A stretch of DNA of 64,000 nt from Gammaproteobacteria bacterium (GCA_023266215.1 JAHFRQ010000003.1:103793-167792); one strand, 5' to 3'. Positions 44,127-54,136 are shown, numbered from the stretch's first letter. Translations and numbers: made by a program. The notes: generated by a model from the letters alone, not told the origin.

Positions 44127-45437
44127 ATGCGCTGGATTTTGTTTTTCCCACTATTATCTGTTTCTTTTTTGTCTTTTGCCGATGCGCCAGCCCCTGCTGC
44201 AAATCCCGTTACTCCCGCTAACGTCAATGAAGATCCGTCATTGCTCGCCTTCATGAATAGCAATAATCCGACTGAAGATTTAGGCAAACCCCTTGGCATG
44301 AAAGTCACCTATCCATACGGCCAAGGTCTTAAATTTTCAAGTCCAGATGGTAAAACGTACATGAAGGTATCGGGCTATTTTCAAGCTTATTCGGCCGATT
44401 TTTATGGCGACACGAGTGATCAGGTCTATAACCTCGCGAATCTTAAAAATGGTTTATACATCCCTTCTGGTAGAATAACTTTTCGCGGCGCCTTAAATTC
44501 TGACTGGAAATATCGATTTGAGTACGATTTTGCCACTTCCAGCTTAAATTATGCTTATTTAAATTACGTCGGCTGGAATCATGTTGAGTTAAAAGGCGGT
44601 GAATACAAGCCGGCATTCAGCAGTGCGTCATTAACAGAACGCGTGGATGATACGTTTATGGAACATGCGCTTCCCGTCGGTGCCTTTTCTGCCAATTATG
44701 CAGTCGGCACAGAGGCTTTGTTTTATACAGATTACTTTTCGTTCGCGACCGGTGTTTTTGCGCCAGCGCAACCAGTTGTGAATGGCATTGCAATCACGGG
44801 CAGCGCGCCAATGGCTGTCAACGGACGACTTAATGTCGAGCCAATTGATAACACCAAAGATTTATTGCATTTGGGCGTTGGCGCTTACTATCGACAAGCG
44901 CTAAATGGTCAATACACACAGTTTCGAACCTTTCCTGAAATGGCCTCGAACAATAATTCAGATATATGTCTCGTTGACACGGGTGTCATTAATAATAGCC
45001 AAGATTATTATGTGACGAGCGCTGAATTTATAAATGTCGCTGGGTCTTTTACTGTAGAAGGCGAATATTACTTAGCGACTGTCAATCGATCCATTAATCC
45101 CAATCTTACCTTCGATGGTTACTATGGCGCGATGAGTTATTTCTTGACAGGTGAAACACGCATTTACGATTATTTAAACGGTGCATTTTTAGGTATTACT
45201 AAAGTTTTGCATTCGTATGGCGCGTGGGAAGTCGCTTTTCGTTTCAGTAATGTTGATTTAAATAGCCAAAACATTTTGGGCGGCGAAGAAAATGACGCAA
45301 CCGCTGCGCTCAACTGGTATCCCGTTCAACGCGTTAAATTAGGCGCAGAATATATTTATGCTAACGCAACACCTTCTTCCAATGGCTTAAATCGACACGT
45401 CAATATTGTGGGTTTAATGCTGCAGGCGCGTTTTTAG
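44127..45437 (+). CDS. Outer-membrane porin, phosphate-selective porin O/P-like
   Basis: This 436-aa protein has a signal peptide (WILFFPLLSVSFLSFADA) and many alternating beta strands ending in Phe (MLQARF), as in outer-membrane barrels. The segment KVSGYFQAYSADFYGD, then YRFEYDFATSSLNYAYLNY and WNHVELKGGEYKPAFS, is typical of the OprP/OprO porin family, including the KPAFS strand. CAGGGATGG precedes the ATG. It is convergent with the 551-aa unknown gene and overlaps it by 38 bases. Confidence 0.85.
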   Translation: MRWILFFPLLSVSFLSFADAPAPAANPVTPANVNEDPSLLAFMNSNNPTEDLGKPLGMKVTYPYGQGLKFSSPDGKTYMKVSGYFQAYSADFYGDTSDQVYNLANLKNGLYIPSGRITFRGALNSDWKYRFEYDFATSSLNYAYLNYVGWNHVELKGGEYKPAFSSASLTERVDDTFMEHALPVGAFSANYAVGTEALFYTDYFSFATGVFAPAQPVVNGIAITGSAPMAVNGRLNVEPIDNTKDLLHLGVGAYYRQALNGQYTQFRTFPEMASNNNSDICLVDTGVINNSQDYYVTSAEFINVAGSFTVEGEYYLATVNRSINPNLTFDGYYGAMSYFLTGETRIYDYLNGAFLGITKVLHSYGAWEVAFRFSNVDLNSQNILGGEENDATAALNWYPVQRVKLGAEYIYANATPSSNGLNRHVNIVGLMLQARF

Positions 45438-47055
45438 CAAAATGAAAGCAAGAGCCGGGCGCGGATGAAGGCTGCGTAAATTGATGAAAAAATAAAGATG
45501 ATATCTTTCCCTTCGTTACCACTTCAGCAGCGCAAGTAACTGCAATCCCACCTGCTAATATCCAAAGCGCATTTGAAATAAGCCCTACGCCAAACAAGGT
45601 GCCTTGATAACTTAATCCAATGGATAAACCATGGCTTAAAATGCAGCTAACAATACTCAGTGTAATCATCGCGACGCCAATGAATCCAAACATCACTCCA
45701 AGACCTACCCTTAGTGCAGTGCTGCTGCTTGCAGTATGCGCAGCAGCTGTTGGTTCAACTGGTTTAATTGGTTGTGTGAGTAACGCACGATTAGCTATCT
45801 GTTTAGATTTCCAGTCAGCAACTGCTACCCCAGCAGCGCTGCTATAACTTGTTTGTGTGACAAATGTTTTATGCTCTTCTAAAAGCTCACTTTCTAATTT
45901 GCCGCGTAATTTAGCTTCTATTGAATCAATTTTATTTTGTCCCAGCTTGAAAATACGATCCATTTCTTTCGACAGTTCAGCAGTAATTTTATCGCGCGCA
46001 CGCTCTTCTGTAGAGCAAACTCGATAAAAAATTCTATAGAACAATTCTGCTCTTGCATCACCCACTATAAAATCATCCTGAATTACTTTGGTAATAAGTT
46101 TTGGGTTTTCTGAGCTCATAATATTATCTTGATATTTTTTTTCTTCATTGGCAATCATATTCAGCAATCGCATTTTGTGCTCAGAATGAAGAATGCGCAT
46201 TGACTCCACATTTTTTTTAATTAATTTAATGCGCTTAAAATTTCGATCAACAATCGCATCATCAAGGTAATGCTTAAATAATGCAAAAGAGGATTGAAAA
46301 AACTCGTTACTTGAAGATGGCTCTAAAAATGATCGAGTAACGGTGGTCACATCATAATTAGCTTTGCTTTCCATGTGACGAAAAAATATTCCTTCGGGGG
46401 TATTATTAATAAAATATTTCGTTAGAGCATTAACGCTATCGCCAAATGTTTTTGGATTAATAGAAAATTTATGGGCTAATATATTTCGAAAAAGACGAAG
46501 AGAATCTTCGGTGATTAAATGCGGCAAAGTTTTTTCAAGAACAGTCAAGTCAGAGCCGAAGTTAATGCATCTTTCGGTAAAATAAAACCTTACCAGCGCA
46601 CGAACCGCTTGGGTATTAGAAATATCAAGAGCAGAATTGAAAAGCTGTTGCATCAGTGGGCTGTTGTTACGCTTACAACATTCAAAGGTGACAGCTTCAT
46701 CAAAATAGGTTATATCTGTTTTATATCTTACTTCGTCAACATAGACGGTTTTGTATTTAATGATTTCCCTGAAAGCCTGCGTATAACCAAAAGACTGTAC
46801 TTCCCACACAGGATGACGCGGAACTGTTTCACTATATGACACAGTTTTTTCGACCGTTTCGGTATACTGTATTTCTACTTTTTTTTCTTGCTTATGGATT
46901 TCCTGATACTTTCTATTCAATATTTCAGAAAGTTCCGATTCATTCATGTTATTAGCAATACCGAACAATGCGGCGCTAAATGCTTCAGCGCAGGCTTTCT
47001 CGAAAGCCGCTCTGTCTTGAATGCCTTCTTTTCGTATTATTTGTGTTGTTGGCAT
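45400..47055 (-). CDS. Large protein of unknown function with C-terminal membrane pair
   Basis: No known family recognised for this 551-aa protein. Residues about 60-115 hold repeated short strands rich in Y, E, T and V (YTETVEKTVSYSETV). Residues about 130-440 are helical and charged, with a likely coiled-coil at 280-310 and 375-400. Two hydrophobic helices follow at about 450-515, then a short Pro/Ser/Ala-rich tail. The final 12 codons are antisense to the porin gene. The architecture and position between displaced lipid A genes fit an acquired, possibly secreted protein. The SD is weak. Confidence 0.65.
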   Translation of the reverse strand: MPTTQIIRKEGIQDRAAFEKACAEAFSAALFGIANNMNESELSEILNRKYQEIHKQEKKVEIQYTETVEKTVSYSETVPRHPVWEVQSFGYTQAFREIIKYKTVYVDEVRYKTDITYFDEAVTFECCKRNNSPLMQQLFNSALDISNTQAVRALVRFYFTERCINFGSDLTVLEKTLPHLITEDSLRLFRNILAHKFSINPKTFGDSVNALTKYFINNTPEGIFFRHMESKANYDVTTVTRSFLEPSSSNEFFQSSFALFKHYLDDAIVDRNFKRIKLIKKNVESMRILHSEHKMRLLNMIANEEKKYQDNIMSSENPKLITKVIQDDFIVGDARAELFYRIFYRVCSTEERARDKITAELSKEMDRIFKLGQNKIDSIEAKLRGKLESELLEEHKTFVTQTSYSSAAGVAVADWKSKQIANRALLTQPIKPVEPTAAAHTASSSTALRVGLGVMFGFIGVAMITLSIVSCILSHGLSIGLSYQGTLFGVGLISNALWILAGGIAVTCAAEVVTKGKISSLFFHQFTQPSSAPGSCFHFAKNAPAALNPQY

Positions 47056-47533
47056 TATTTTTGTCTCGCAAAAAATAGAGTTGTATGCAACTTACTGCAT
47101 CTATAAGCTAAAATCAATACGTAAAATAAATCTGTTTTTAAAATAGCATAATAAACAATGGGTTGTTGATTTGTGTGCGCGAACAAAATGAATAAAACAA
47201 AGGCACGAGCAAGCCAGGCAAACGCAAATTACACGGAAAAGTTTACTATTGGTTTGGAGGAACCGCGAATGTAGCCTTGTAATCAAGGCGCAATGAGCGG
47301 ATTCTTTTTGACTCGCGCATTAAGCTTGCGCAGAAAAAAAATTCAGCGTGAAAATAATTAGCCGGCACGACATCTTCAAAATCGCTGAGAGAATCCGCTC
47401 ATTGCGCCTTGATTACAAGGCTACATTCGCGGTTCCTTCAAACCAATAGAAAATTAAAGTTATTGTTCATTCTGTTGCACTCACGCTGACTTCTTCATGA
47501 AGGCAAGCCAGGCTCAAAGAAAAGCATGGGGAA
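47056..47533. other. Gene-free interval of 478 bases holding an inverted-repeat element
   Basis: The interval between the 551-aa unknown gene and lpxD contains no convincing gene. Its central part is the 204-bp inverted-repeat element at 47246-47449. The rest is AT-rich and includes the promoter side of the unknown gene (47056-47245) and the lpxD 3' flank (47450-47533). Confidence 0.7.
47246..47449. repeat. 204-bp element with 60-bp terminal inverted repeats (MITE/BIME-like)
   Basis: The left arm (47246-47305) and right arm (47390-47449) are reverse complements over 60 bp with one mismatch, around an 84-base centre. Each arm carries its own small hairpin, GCCTTG-TAAT-CAAGGC. The arms begin with CTATTGGTTTG. 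No target-site duplication or coding sequence was found. A non-autonomous transposon-like element or a pair of inverted REP units are both possible. Confidence 0.85.
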
Positions 47534-48460
47534 TTACTTTCCGGATTTTCGAAAATTGACCACGCTGCGTCGCCAAGACGCGTGTGGCATTAAGCCTGTG
47601 CCTGAAGAATAAATACCGGGTTCTGAAATAGATTTCGTTACTGCAGCGCCGCCTGTAAAAACGCAGTGATCGCAAATAGTTAAGTGGCCTGCAATATTCA
47701 CTGCGCCTGCGATCATGCACTGTTTACCAATTACGGTTGAGCCAGCAATCGCTGAGCAGCCGGCAATAATGGTATTGTCGCCAATAATAACGTTATGCGC
47801 TATTTGCACTAAATTGTCGATTTTAACACCCGATCCGATAATGGTATTATCTAAAGCGCCGCGATCAATACAAGTATTCGCACCAATTTCAACATGATCA
47901 CCAATTTCAACGGCGCCTAATTGCGGAATTTTCTCATATTGATTTTTTTCATTGTGCACGTAACCAAAGCCATCTGCGCCAATCACAGCGCCGCTATGCA
48001 ATATTACTTTTTTATTAATTTTGACATGATGATAAATAGTAACGTTAGGATAAATAATACAATCAGGTCCAATTTCAACATGATCTCCAACAAAGCAATT
48101 TGCGCCGATTGAAGTGGTCGGATCAATTTTTGCAGACGGTGAAATAATGGCGGAAGGATGAATGCCCGATTGTTGATATTTTTTTTCAAATAAAGCGGCT
48201 ATGCGTGAAAATGCCAATTCTGGATTATCAACAATCAATGTTGTTGCGCTGCAATTTTCTGCATCTTCTTTTTTTAAAATAACAGCTGAAGCTTGTGTGT
48301 CCGCTAAATATTTTTTATAGTTGCCAGCTAAATAAAAAGTAATATCACCTAATGTAGCATTTTTAATAGAGGCGCATTTTGAAATAAGAATACTGTCATC
48401 GCCAATAATAACCGCGTTGATTTTTTGGGCGAGATCTTTTATTTTATAGGATCGCATCAT
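47534..48460 (-). CDS. lpxD: UDP-3-O-acylglucosamine N-acyltransferase
   Basis: The third enzyme of lipid A synthesis adds the second 3-hydroxyacyl chain. The 308-aa chain has an N-terminal uridine-binding domain ([13 protein letters not shown]), then left-handed helix repeats, the catalytic His in [12 protein letters not shown], and [20 protein letters not shown]. It ends [16 protein letters not shown], about 30 residues shorter than E. coli LpxD, so the ACP-contacting C-terminal helix is reduced or missing. It follows skp by 51 bases. Confidence 0.94.
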   Translation of the reverse strand: MMRSYKIKDLAQKINAVIIGDDSILISKCASIKNATLGDITFYLAGNYKKYLADTQASAVILKKEDAENCSATTLIVDNPELAFSRIAALFEKKYQQSGIHPSAIISPSAKIDPTTSIGANCFVGDHVEIGPDCIIYPNVTIYHHVKINKKVILHSGAVIGADGFGYVHNEKNQYEKIPQLGAVEIGDHVEIGANTCIDRGALDNTIIGSGVKIDNLVQIAHNVIIGDNTIIAGCSAIAGSTVIGKQCMIAGAVNIAGHLTICDHCVFTGGAAVTKSISEPGIYSSGTGLMPHASWRRSVVNFRKSGK

Positions 48461-48511
48461 TATTTTGTGCGCCCACGCTTCCGCGCGGGCTTCAGCAATA
48501 AATCTAACTCA

Positions 48512-49003
48512 TTACTTCATAGCATCTAAAACTTGTTTTGTGATGTCCAAAGAATTATTGGAATACAAAACATCGTTGTCAGGCAATACTAAATCCAATT
48601 TGTCTTTTGTTGCGACTGTTTGTACAGCTGTTTTAACCATGGCCATAAATTGTTGTAGCTGTTGATTTTGTGCTGTGTAAACATCTTGTTGGAATTTAGC
48701 TTGATCTTGACGGAATTGCATTTCTTCATTAGAAATTTGTGTTTGCAAATTATCTAAATCAGTTTTGCTCATCACTGTTTTATTTTTTTGATATTTTTGA
48801 ATATCTGCTTGCAATGCTGCAGCCGATTTATCTAACGTTGCTTTTTCAGGTGAAAATTGTTTTGTGAGTTGCGCTTTAATTTCTTTTACTTTCGCAGAAG
48901 TGGTGAAAATTTGTTTCATGTCAACAACGCCTACTGTTCCTGCAAAAGCGGTCATTGAAAACATCGCAACACATGCTGCTGCACCTACGATTAATTTTTT
49001 CAT
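48512..49003 (-). CDS. skp: Periplasmic chaperone Skp/OmpH
   Basis: This 163-aa protein has a signal peptide (LIVGAAACVAMFSMTAFA) and GTVGVVDMKQIFTTSAKVKE. A long coiled-coil region rich in Gln and Lys follows (about 40-125), as in the tentacles of Skp, which carries unfolded outer-membrane proteins to BamA. GAGGAGAA precedes the ATG. It lies 35 bases downstream of bamA and upstream of lpxD, the standard order. Confidence 0.93.
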   Translation of the reverse strand: MKKLIVGAAACVAMFSMTAFAGTVGVVDMKQIFTTSAKVKEIKAQLTKQFSPEKATLDKSAAALQADIQKYQKNKTVMSKTDLDNLQTQISNEEMQFRQDQAKFQQDVYTAQNQQLQQFMAMVKTAVQTVATKDKLDLVLPDNDVLYSNNSLDITKQVLDAMK

Positions 49004-49038
49004 AAAAATATTCTCCTCAATTAATTATTAAAAAATTG

Positions 49039-51372
49039 TTAAAACATTGCGCCAAATGAAAAACCAAATATTTGTGGATCATCCCCTGGTTTTTGATTCA
49101 GTGGAAAGCCCAAACTGAAATCAAGCGGAGCACCCAAAGGAGACATCCATGATACCATGAGACCCGTGGTTAAACGCAAATTATTCAGTGAATTAGCTTC
49201 GTAAGTAATTCCTGGGGTTTGTTGCGTTTCATAAATATTACCGGCATCAAGGAATAATCCGGTTCGAACTTTGTTGCTAATAAAGTCAGGTAGAATAAAA
49301 TTGACTCCTGCTAAGGCTTCGATGTTACCGCCGATTGCTTGCGTATTATTATTGGGATTTCTAGGGCCCAAACTGCTGGCCACATAACCTGGCAAGGTGT
49401 GAATACCGCCGGCATAGAAGTTATCAAAAAATGGGAGGCTTGCTGTATCGCCATAACCACCGCCGTATCCTAAAGTCGTATTGGGATTAATAATAAAACC
49501 CGCGCCGATTGGGAAATAAATCGTGCCGTTATAAACCGCTTGATAGTACGCCAAGCTTGAATCAATAACCGGCACACCGGCAGTTAGGTTTAAGCTTTGG
49601 CTATCGCCTTCTGTTGGAAATATCGCGCGGTCCAGTGTGGAGTGCGACAAGCCTGTAATCAATTTAAAATTATTATAAGGCGACGGGTATTTCGATAAAA
49701 AATCCGTTACGTTAGGCGAGGCTTCTGATGTGTTTACGTTACTAATTGTGACGTAATCATAACCAGCGCCCAATGCTAGGGTGTCATATTCGCTCATTGG
49801 AATGCCGTAGGTCATACTTCCGCCCACGTCATTCATGGTATACGGCGCCATATTCACTTGCGCCGGCGTCACATGGCTGTAGTAAATATTAAAAGCGCGA
49901 CTAATGCCTGTTGTGGTATAGAACGGATTATTATAGGTAAAGTTATAGGTATTTTGATATTGGCTATTTTGAAAACCGATGGACACTAATTTTCCGCTGC
50001 CCATAAAGTTCGGCTCAGAAACACTTGCGCCATATAAAAAGCCTTCTACGTCTGAATAACCACCCTGCACTGACGCACGCCCTGCGCTCACTTCATGTAC
50101 ATGGTAGTCCAAATCCAATTGATTATTAGTATTAGGAACGGGTGTCGTCGTCACATTAATATTATTTAAGTACGGCAGATTCGACATCAATCGCTTTGAT
50201 TCATTCACATTTTTCAGAGAATAAACACCACCTTCCATTTGACGCAATTGACTGCGCACAACCAACTCGCTGGTGCGTTCATTGCCAAGAATATGAATTT
50301 TTCTGACGTACATGCGGTTATTGGCAGAAACTAAATAATTTAAAAATACTTGGTGTGTCGCTTGGTTTAATTGCGGCGTTGGATTAATCAATGGGAACGC
50401 ATAACCATGATCACCCAAATAATCTGCAATTTGTTTATTAATAGCAACTACTTGTTTGCGCGAAAATACCTGCCCTACTTTAAGCACACTAATTATTTTT
50501 TTAACGCTTGGCACCAAATCATTGGGTAATTTTGCATCCAATTGATAGCCACTGATATGATAAACCGGGCCTTCAAAAACCGTAACAGCAATTGCCACAT
50601 TGTTGGTTTTGGGGACGGGCGTGACCGACTGTGACAACACGCGGAATTGCAAATAACCATGGTCATAATAAAAATCTTGTAAATGCTGCAAATCTTCTTC
50701 TAAGTGCGTCTGTGAAAAGCGATCAGTATGTGTAAACCAAGTTAATATACCGGGTGTCGTCATTTTAAATTGCGAAATTAATTCATGCTCTGAAAATGCT
50801 TTATTGCCTGTAATTTTAATTGTATTAACAAGAGACGGTTTGCCTTCTTGAATTGATATATTAATGGCCACTTGATTGCGCGGCAAATCTTTAACGGTCG
50901 GTGTTACGATTGCGCCAGGATGTCCCATCAATGCATATTGTTGTTGCAAACCCGCCACGATGGCATGCAATTGCGAAGGATCATAGGTATATCCAACCAC
51001 AATACCCATTTTTTTCAATACGGGTTTTAGTTGATCGGCTTTAATCGCTTTGTTACCCGTAATATTAATCGAATCAATCGTTGGACGCTCAACCACATTC
51101 ACAATCAGGGTATTACCAGAGCGCGTTAAATTCACTCGGCTAAAAAAACCAGTTTCAAAAACAGCATTAATAATATCTTCGCCATCTGTATCCGTGTAAG
51201 TTTCTCCCACATGCACAGGCATTGCGCGCAAAACAGTTCCTGTGCTAACGCGCTGCAAACCCTGCACTTGAATTTTCTGGACAACAAAACTATCGGCCAA
51301 GATACCGGTTGAAAACACAGAAGCAACTAATAATACAGCAATTTGTTTAGATATTGGTTTAGATAAAAGCAT
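49039..51372 (-). CDS. bamA: Outer-membrane assembly factor BamA
   Basis: BamA is the core of the machine that inserts beta-barrels in the outer membrane. The 777-aa chain has a signal peptide, five POTRA domains (about 25-420; FVVQKIQVQGLQRVSTGTVL opens the first) and a C-terminal 16-strand barrel ending FGFSFGAMF. The barrel has the conserved loop 6 motif region near LPGYVASSLGPRN, where the usual VRGF is LPGY. AAGGA lies 12 bases before the ATG. The gene for the RseP protease, usual between dxr/cdsA and bamA, is absent: only 45 bases separate bamA from dxr. Confidence 0.96.
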   Translation of the reverse strand: MLLSKPISKQIAVLLVASVFSTGILADSFVVQKIQVQGLQRVSTGTVLRAMPVHVGETYTDTDGEDIINAVFETGFFSRVNLTRSGNTLIVNVVERPTIDSINITGNKAIKADQLKPVLKKMGIVVGYTYDPSQLHAIVAGLQQQYALMGHPGAIVTPTVKDLPRNQVAINISIQEGKPSLVNTIKITGNKAFSEHELISQFKMTTPGILTWFTHTDRFSQTHLEEDLQHLQDFYYDHGYLQFRVLSQSVTPVPKTNNVAIAVTVFEGPVYHISGYQLDAKLPNDLVPSVKKIISVLKVGQVFSRKQVVAINKQIADYLGDHGYAFPLINPTPQLNQATHQVFLNYLVSANNRMYVRKIHILGNERTSELVVRSQLRQMEGGVYSLKNVNESKRLMSNLPYLNNINVTTTPVPNTNNQLDLDYHVHEVSAGRASVQGGYSDVEGFLYGASVSEPNFMGSGKLVSIGFQNSQYQNTYNFTYNNPFYTTTGISRAFNIYYSHVTPAQVNMAPYTMNDVGGSMTYGIPMSEYDTLALGAGYDYVTISNVNTSEASPNVTDFLSKYPSPYNNFKLITGLSHSTLDRAIFPTEGDSQSLNLTAGVPVIDSSLAYYQAVYNGTIYFPIGAGFIINPNTTLGYGGGYGDTASLPFFDNFYAGGIHTLPGYVASSLGPRNPNNNTQAIGGNIEALAGVNFILPDFISNKVRTGLFLDAGNIYETQQTPGITYEANSLNNLRLTTGLMVSWMSPLGAPLDFSLGFPLNQKPGDDPQIFGFSFGAMF

Positions 51373-51417
51373 GTGGCCTATATTCCTTCAATCATCAGGT
51401 GATTTATAAAATGGCGT

Positions 51418-52614
51418 TCAGTATATCCTATTCATTGTGTCTGAAAAAAGAAATTTCGTTGCTTTTTCACGCGCCAATCGATCCGCCGCCAAAACGGTTT
51501 CTAAATCACGGATAGGCTCTGATAAAACAGTCTGCATCACCTGCTCCGCTGTTTGTGCAATTTGCGTAAATTTAATATGTTGACGATAAAAAGCATCGAC
51601 CGCAACTTCATTGGCCGCATTTAAAATAGCCGTTGCAGTGCCGCCTGCTTTTAAAGCCTGAAATGCTAATTTTAATGCGGGAAAGCGTTTTAGACACGGC
51701 TGTTCAAACGTAAGTGACGTTAAGCTCGTTAAATCTAGTACTTTAGCGCCAGATTGAATTCTATTCGGCCAGCCCAGCGCATTGGCGATTGGAATACGCA
51801 TATCTGGCGAGCCCAATTGTGCTAGCAAAGAGGCATCTTCAAAAACAACCAATGAATGAATTACGCTTTGAGGATGAATAACGACGCGAATTTGCTCGAG
51901 TGATAATCCAAACAACCAATAAGCCTCAATCACTTCTAAGCCTTTATTCATTAAAGTCGCAGAATCAATCGAAACTTTAGGGCCCATTTTCCAGTTGGGA
52001 TGCGCTACTGCTTGTTCAGGTGTCACGTTCTCTAAATTGATCAACGGCATTTCTCTAAAAGGCCCGCCTGATGCCGTGAGCACAATGGATTGAACGCCAG
52101 ATAAGACAGATCTCCCCGGCAAAAAATCCTTTGGTAAACACTGAAAAATCGCATTATGTTCACTGTCTACCGGTAATAAAATAGCATTGTGTTTTTTAAC
52201 TTCGTCCATAAAATAAGAAGCGCCCATCACCAGCGCTTCTTTATTCGCTAATAATATTTTTTTAGAAGCCTGAACAGCTGCTAAAGTAGGCAATAATCCT
52301 GCAGCGCCGACAATAGCTGCAACAACGATATCTGAATCAGGATGCGCAGCCAACATGGCAATATTTTTTTCGCCAAATAATACCGTCGTTTTAATATTGG
52401 ATTCTGCTAGGCGAATGGCTAATTGATTCGCGAGCTCTTCTGTTAAGACAGCTGCAAATGTGGGCTTATATTGCAAGCATTGCTGATACAACACGGCGAT
52501 ATTTTTCCCTGCAACTAAAGCTTCAATGCGAAACTGTTCAGGATGCCTTGAAATCACATCTAGCGTATTTTTTCCGATAGATCCGGTCGAGCCCAATAGG
52601 GTTACAGATTGCAT
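51418..52614 (-). CDS. dxr: 1-deoxy-D-xylulose 5-phosphate reductoisomerase
   Basis: The enzyme makes MEP from DXP with NADPH in the isoprenoid pathway. The 398-aa chain has LLGSTGSIGKNTLDVISRH, LLANKEALVMGA, LPVDSEHNAIFQCL and TASGGPFRE, all classic Dxr motifs. Its start overlaps the end of cdsA by 13 bases, which indicates translational coupling in the uppS-cdsA-dxr run. Isoprenoids made here feed UppS encoded just upstream. Confidence 0.97.
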   Translation of the reverse strand: MQSVTLLGSTGSIGKNTLDVISRHPEQFRIEALVAGKNIAVLYQQCLQYKPTFAAVLTEELANQLAIRLAESNIKTTVLFGEKNIAMLAAHPDSDIVVAAIVGAAGLLPTLAAVQASKKILLANKEALVMGASYFMDEVKKHNAILLPVDSEHNAIFQCLPKDFLPGRSVLSGVQSIVLTASGGPFREMPLINLENVTPEQAVAHPNWKMGPKVSIDSATLMNKGLEVIEAYWLFGLSLEQIRVVIHPQSVIHSLVVFEDASLLAQLGSPDMRIPIANALGWPNRIQSGAKVLDLTSLTSLTFEQPCLKRFPALKLAFQALKAGGTATAILNAANEVAVDAFYRQHIKFTQIAQTAEQVMQTVLSEPIRDLETVLAADRLAREKATKFLFSDTMNRIY

Positions 52615-53417
52615 AAGAGAATCCCGAGTGAAAAAACAACGGTCGCCGATAACACGCTATCTGCGCGATCCAATAAACCACCATGCCCTGGAAATATTCT
52701 TCCGGAATCTTTAATATTAGCCATGCGTTTTAATAAACTCTCAAACAAATCACCCAGCACAGAAAAAACCGCGCAAACAAGGCTTAATAAAATTAAATAA
52801 ATATAATGCTGGAGAGATAAATGCAAAAACAATCCGTAAATTATGGCTGTCATAAAAGATAAAAACAAGCCTCCGAATAATCCCTCAATTGTCTTTTTGG
52901 GGCTTACGCGAGGCGCTAATAATTTTTTCCCGAAAAATTTTCCAGCAAAATAAGCACCTGTGTCAGCTGCAAAAATAATTAATAAAATATAAATCAACCA
53001 GGACGCGCCTAATCTAGGATCGGATTTTAAAAACACAAAACTATCCCAACAAGCAATCAGCATAAAAAATCCAGAAAGTGATTTTATGATTGGTAGTTGA
53101 AATCCAGCAGCAGAATTAATTTGCGCATTTTTTTCATATAAAATAATAGCAAAAACAGACCAAACCCAAAAACACAGCGCGACTAATAACATTATCCAAA
53201 TGGGCAGCCCAGCTGAAAAAAATATTCCTAACCCAATTAATGCAACATAAACAAAACGCAATAATAATATATCAAAACCAATAAATGCAGACCATTCCCA
53301 CGCGCCAAGGAGCATCATCAGCGCAATCAATATTGAAAAATAAAGTGGAGATAAATAAATAATCGCAGCCAGAAATAAAGGTAATAATATGATCGCGGTA
53401 ATTATTCTAGTTTTCAT
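52602..53417 (-). CDS. cdsA: Phosphatidate cytidylyltransferase
   Basis: This membrane enzyme makes CDP-diacylglycerol from phosphatidic acid and CTP. The 271-aa chain has about 7-8 helices and the signature near the C-terminus: SLVCAVFSVLGDLFESLLKR, then DSGRIFPGHGGLLDRADS. The start overlaps the uppS stop (ATGA) and the end overlaps dxr. Confidence 0.95.
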   Translation of the reverse strand: MKTRIITAIILLPLFLAAIIYLSPLYFSILIALMMLLGAWEWSAFIGFDILLLRFVYVALIGLGIFFSAGLPIWIMLLVALCFWVWSVFAIILYEKNAQINSAAGFQLPIIKSLSGFFMLIACWDSFVFLKSDPRLGASWLIYILLIIFAADTGAYFAGKFFGKKLLAPRVSPKKTIEGLFGGLFLSFMTAIIYGLFLHLSLQHYIYLILLSLVCAVFSVLGDLFESLLKRMANIKDSGRIFPGHGGLLDRADSVLSATVVFSLGILLCNL

Positions 53418-54136
53418 TTGGCAATCTGCTCACTGATCAAACCAAAGCGTCGTTCGCGATGTTGAAAATCATGAATGGCTTGCGTGAAAATATCGTCATT
53501 AAAGTCCGGCCAGTATTCATCGACAAAACACAATTCGGTATAGGCAAATTGCCACAACATAAAATTACTGATTCTTTTTTCGCCGCCCGTGCGAATTAAT
53601 AAATCAGGTTCCGGCAAATCATGCAGGCATAGAAATTGCGCGTAATCTTTTTCGGTTAATGTTTTAGGGTCAGCTTTATTATCAATGGCCAATTGCGCAA
53701 ATTTTTGGGCTGCTTGTAAAATATCCCAGCGGCCACTGTAGTGAATGGCAATCACAAACGTTAATCCGGTGTTGTGCTGCGTCAATACGTGAGCACGCTC
53801 GATTTCATGTTGAAAAGAGGGGTCAAATACAGAAATATCACCAATAATTTGAACACGTACATTATGCTGATGTAATTCTTGAACATTTTTTTTGAGAACA
53901 TCAGATAATAAAAAAACCAGAAACCGAACTTCTGATTCGGGTCGAACACGAAAATTTTCGGTGCTCATCGCAAATAATGACAATACTTTAATTTTATGTT
54001 TTGAGCAATAATCAACGGCTTTTCGAACTGCTTTGACACCGACTCGGTGTCCTGCAACGCGCGGCATAAATCGGCGTTTTGCCCAGCGGCCATTGCCATC
54101 CATAACAATCGCGACGTGAGAAGGCATGGTTTGCAT
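53414..54136 (-). CDS. uppS: Undecaprenyl diphosphate synthase
   Basis: This cis-prenyltransferase builds the C55 lipid carrier for peptidoglycan and O-antigen. The 240-aa chain has HVAIVMDGNGRWAKRR with the catalytic Asp, FAMSTENFRVRPESE, and RTGGEKRISNFMLWQFAYTE. It overlaps cdsA by four bases. About 110 bases with a hairpin repeat separate it from frr. Confidence 0.97.
   Translation of the reverse strand: MQTMPSHVAIVMDGNGRWAKRRFMPRVAGHRVGVKAVRKAVDYCSKHKIKVLSLFAMSTENFRVRPESEVRFLVFLLSDVLKKNVQELHQHNVRVQIIGDISVFDPSFQHEIERAHVLTQHNTGLTFVIAIHYSGRWDILQAAQKFAQLAIDNKADPKTLTEKDYAQFLCLHDLPEPDLLIRTGGEKRISNFMLWQFAYTELCFVDEYWPDFNDDIFTQAIHDFQHRERRFGLISEQIAK

Noticed and set aside
47246..47449. CRISPR array
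   Set aside because: There are only two repeat units and they are inverted, not direct; no spacer series exists here or elsewhere in the window.
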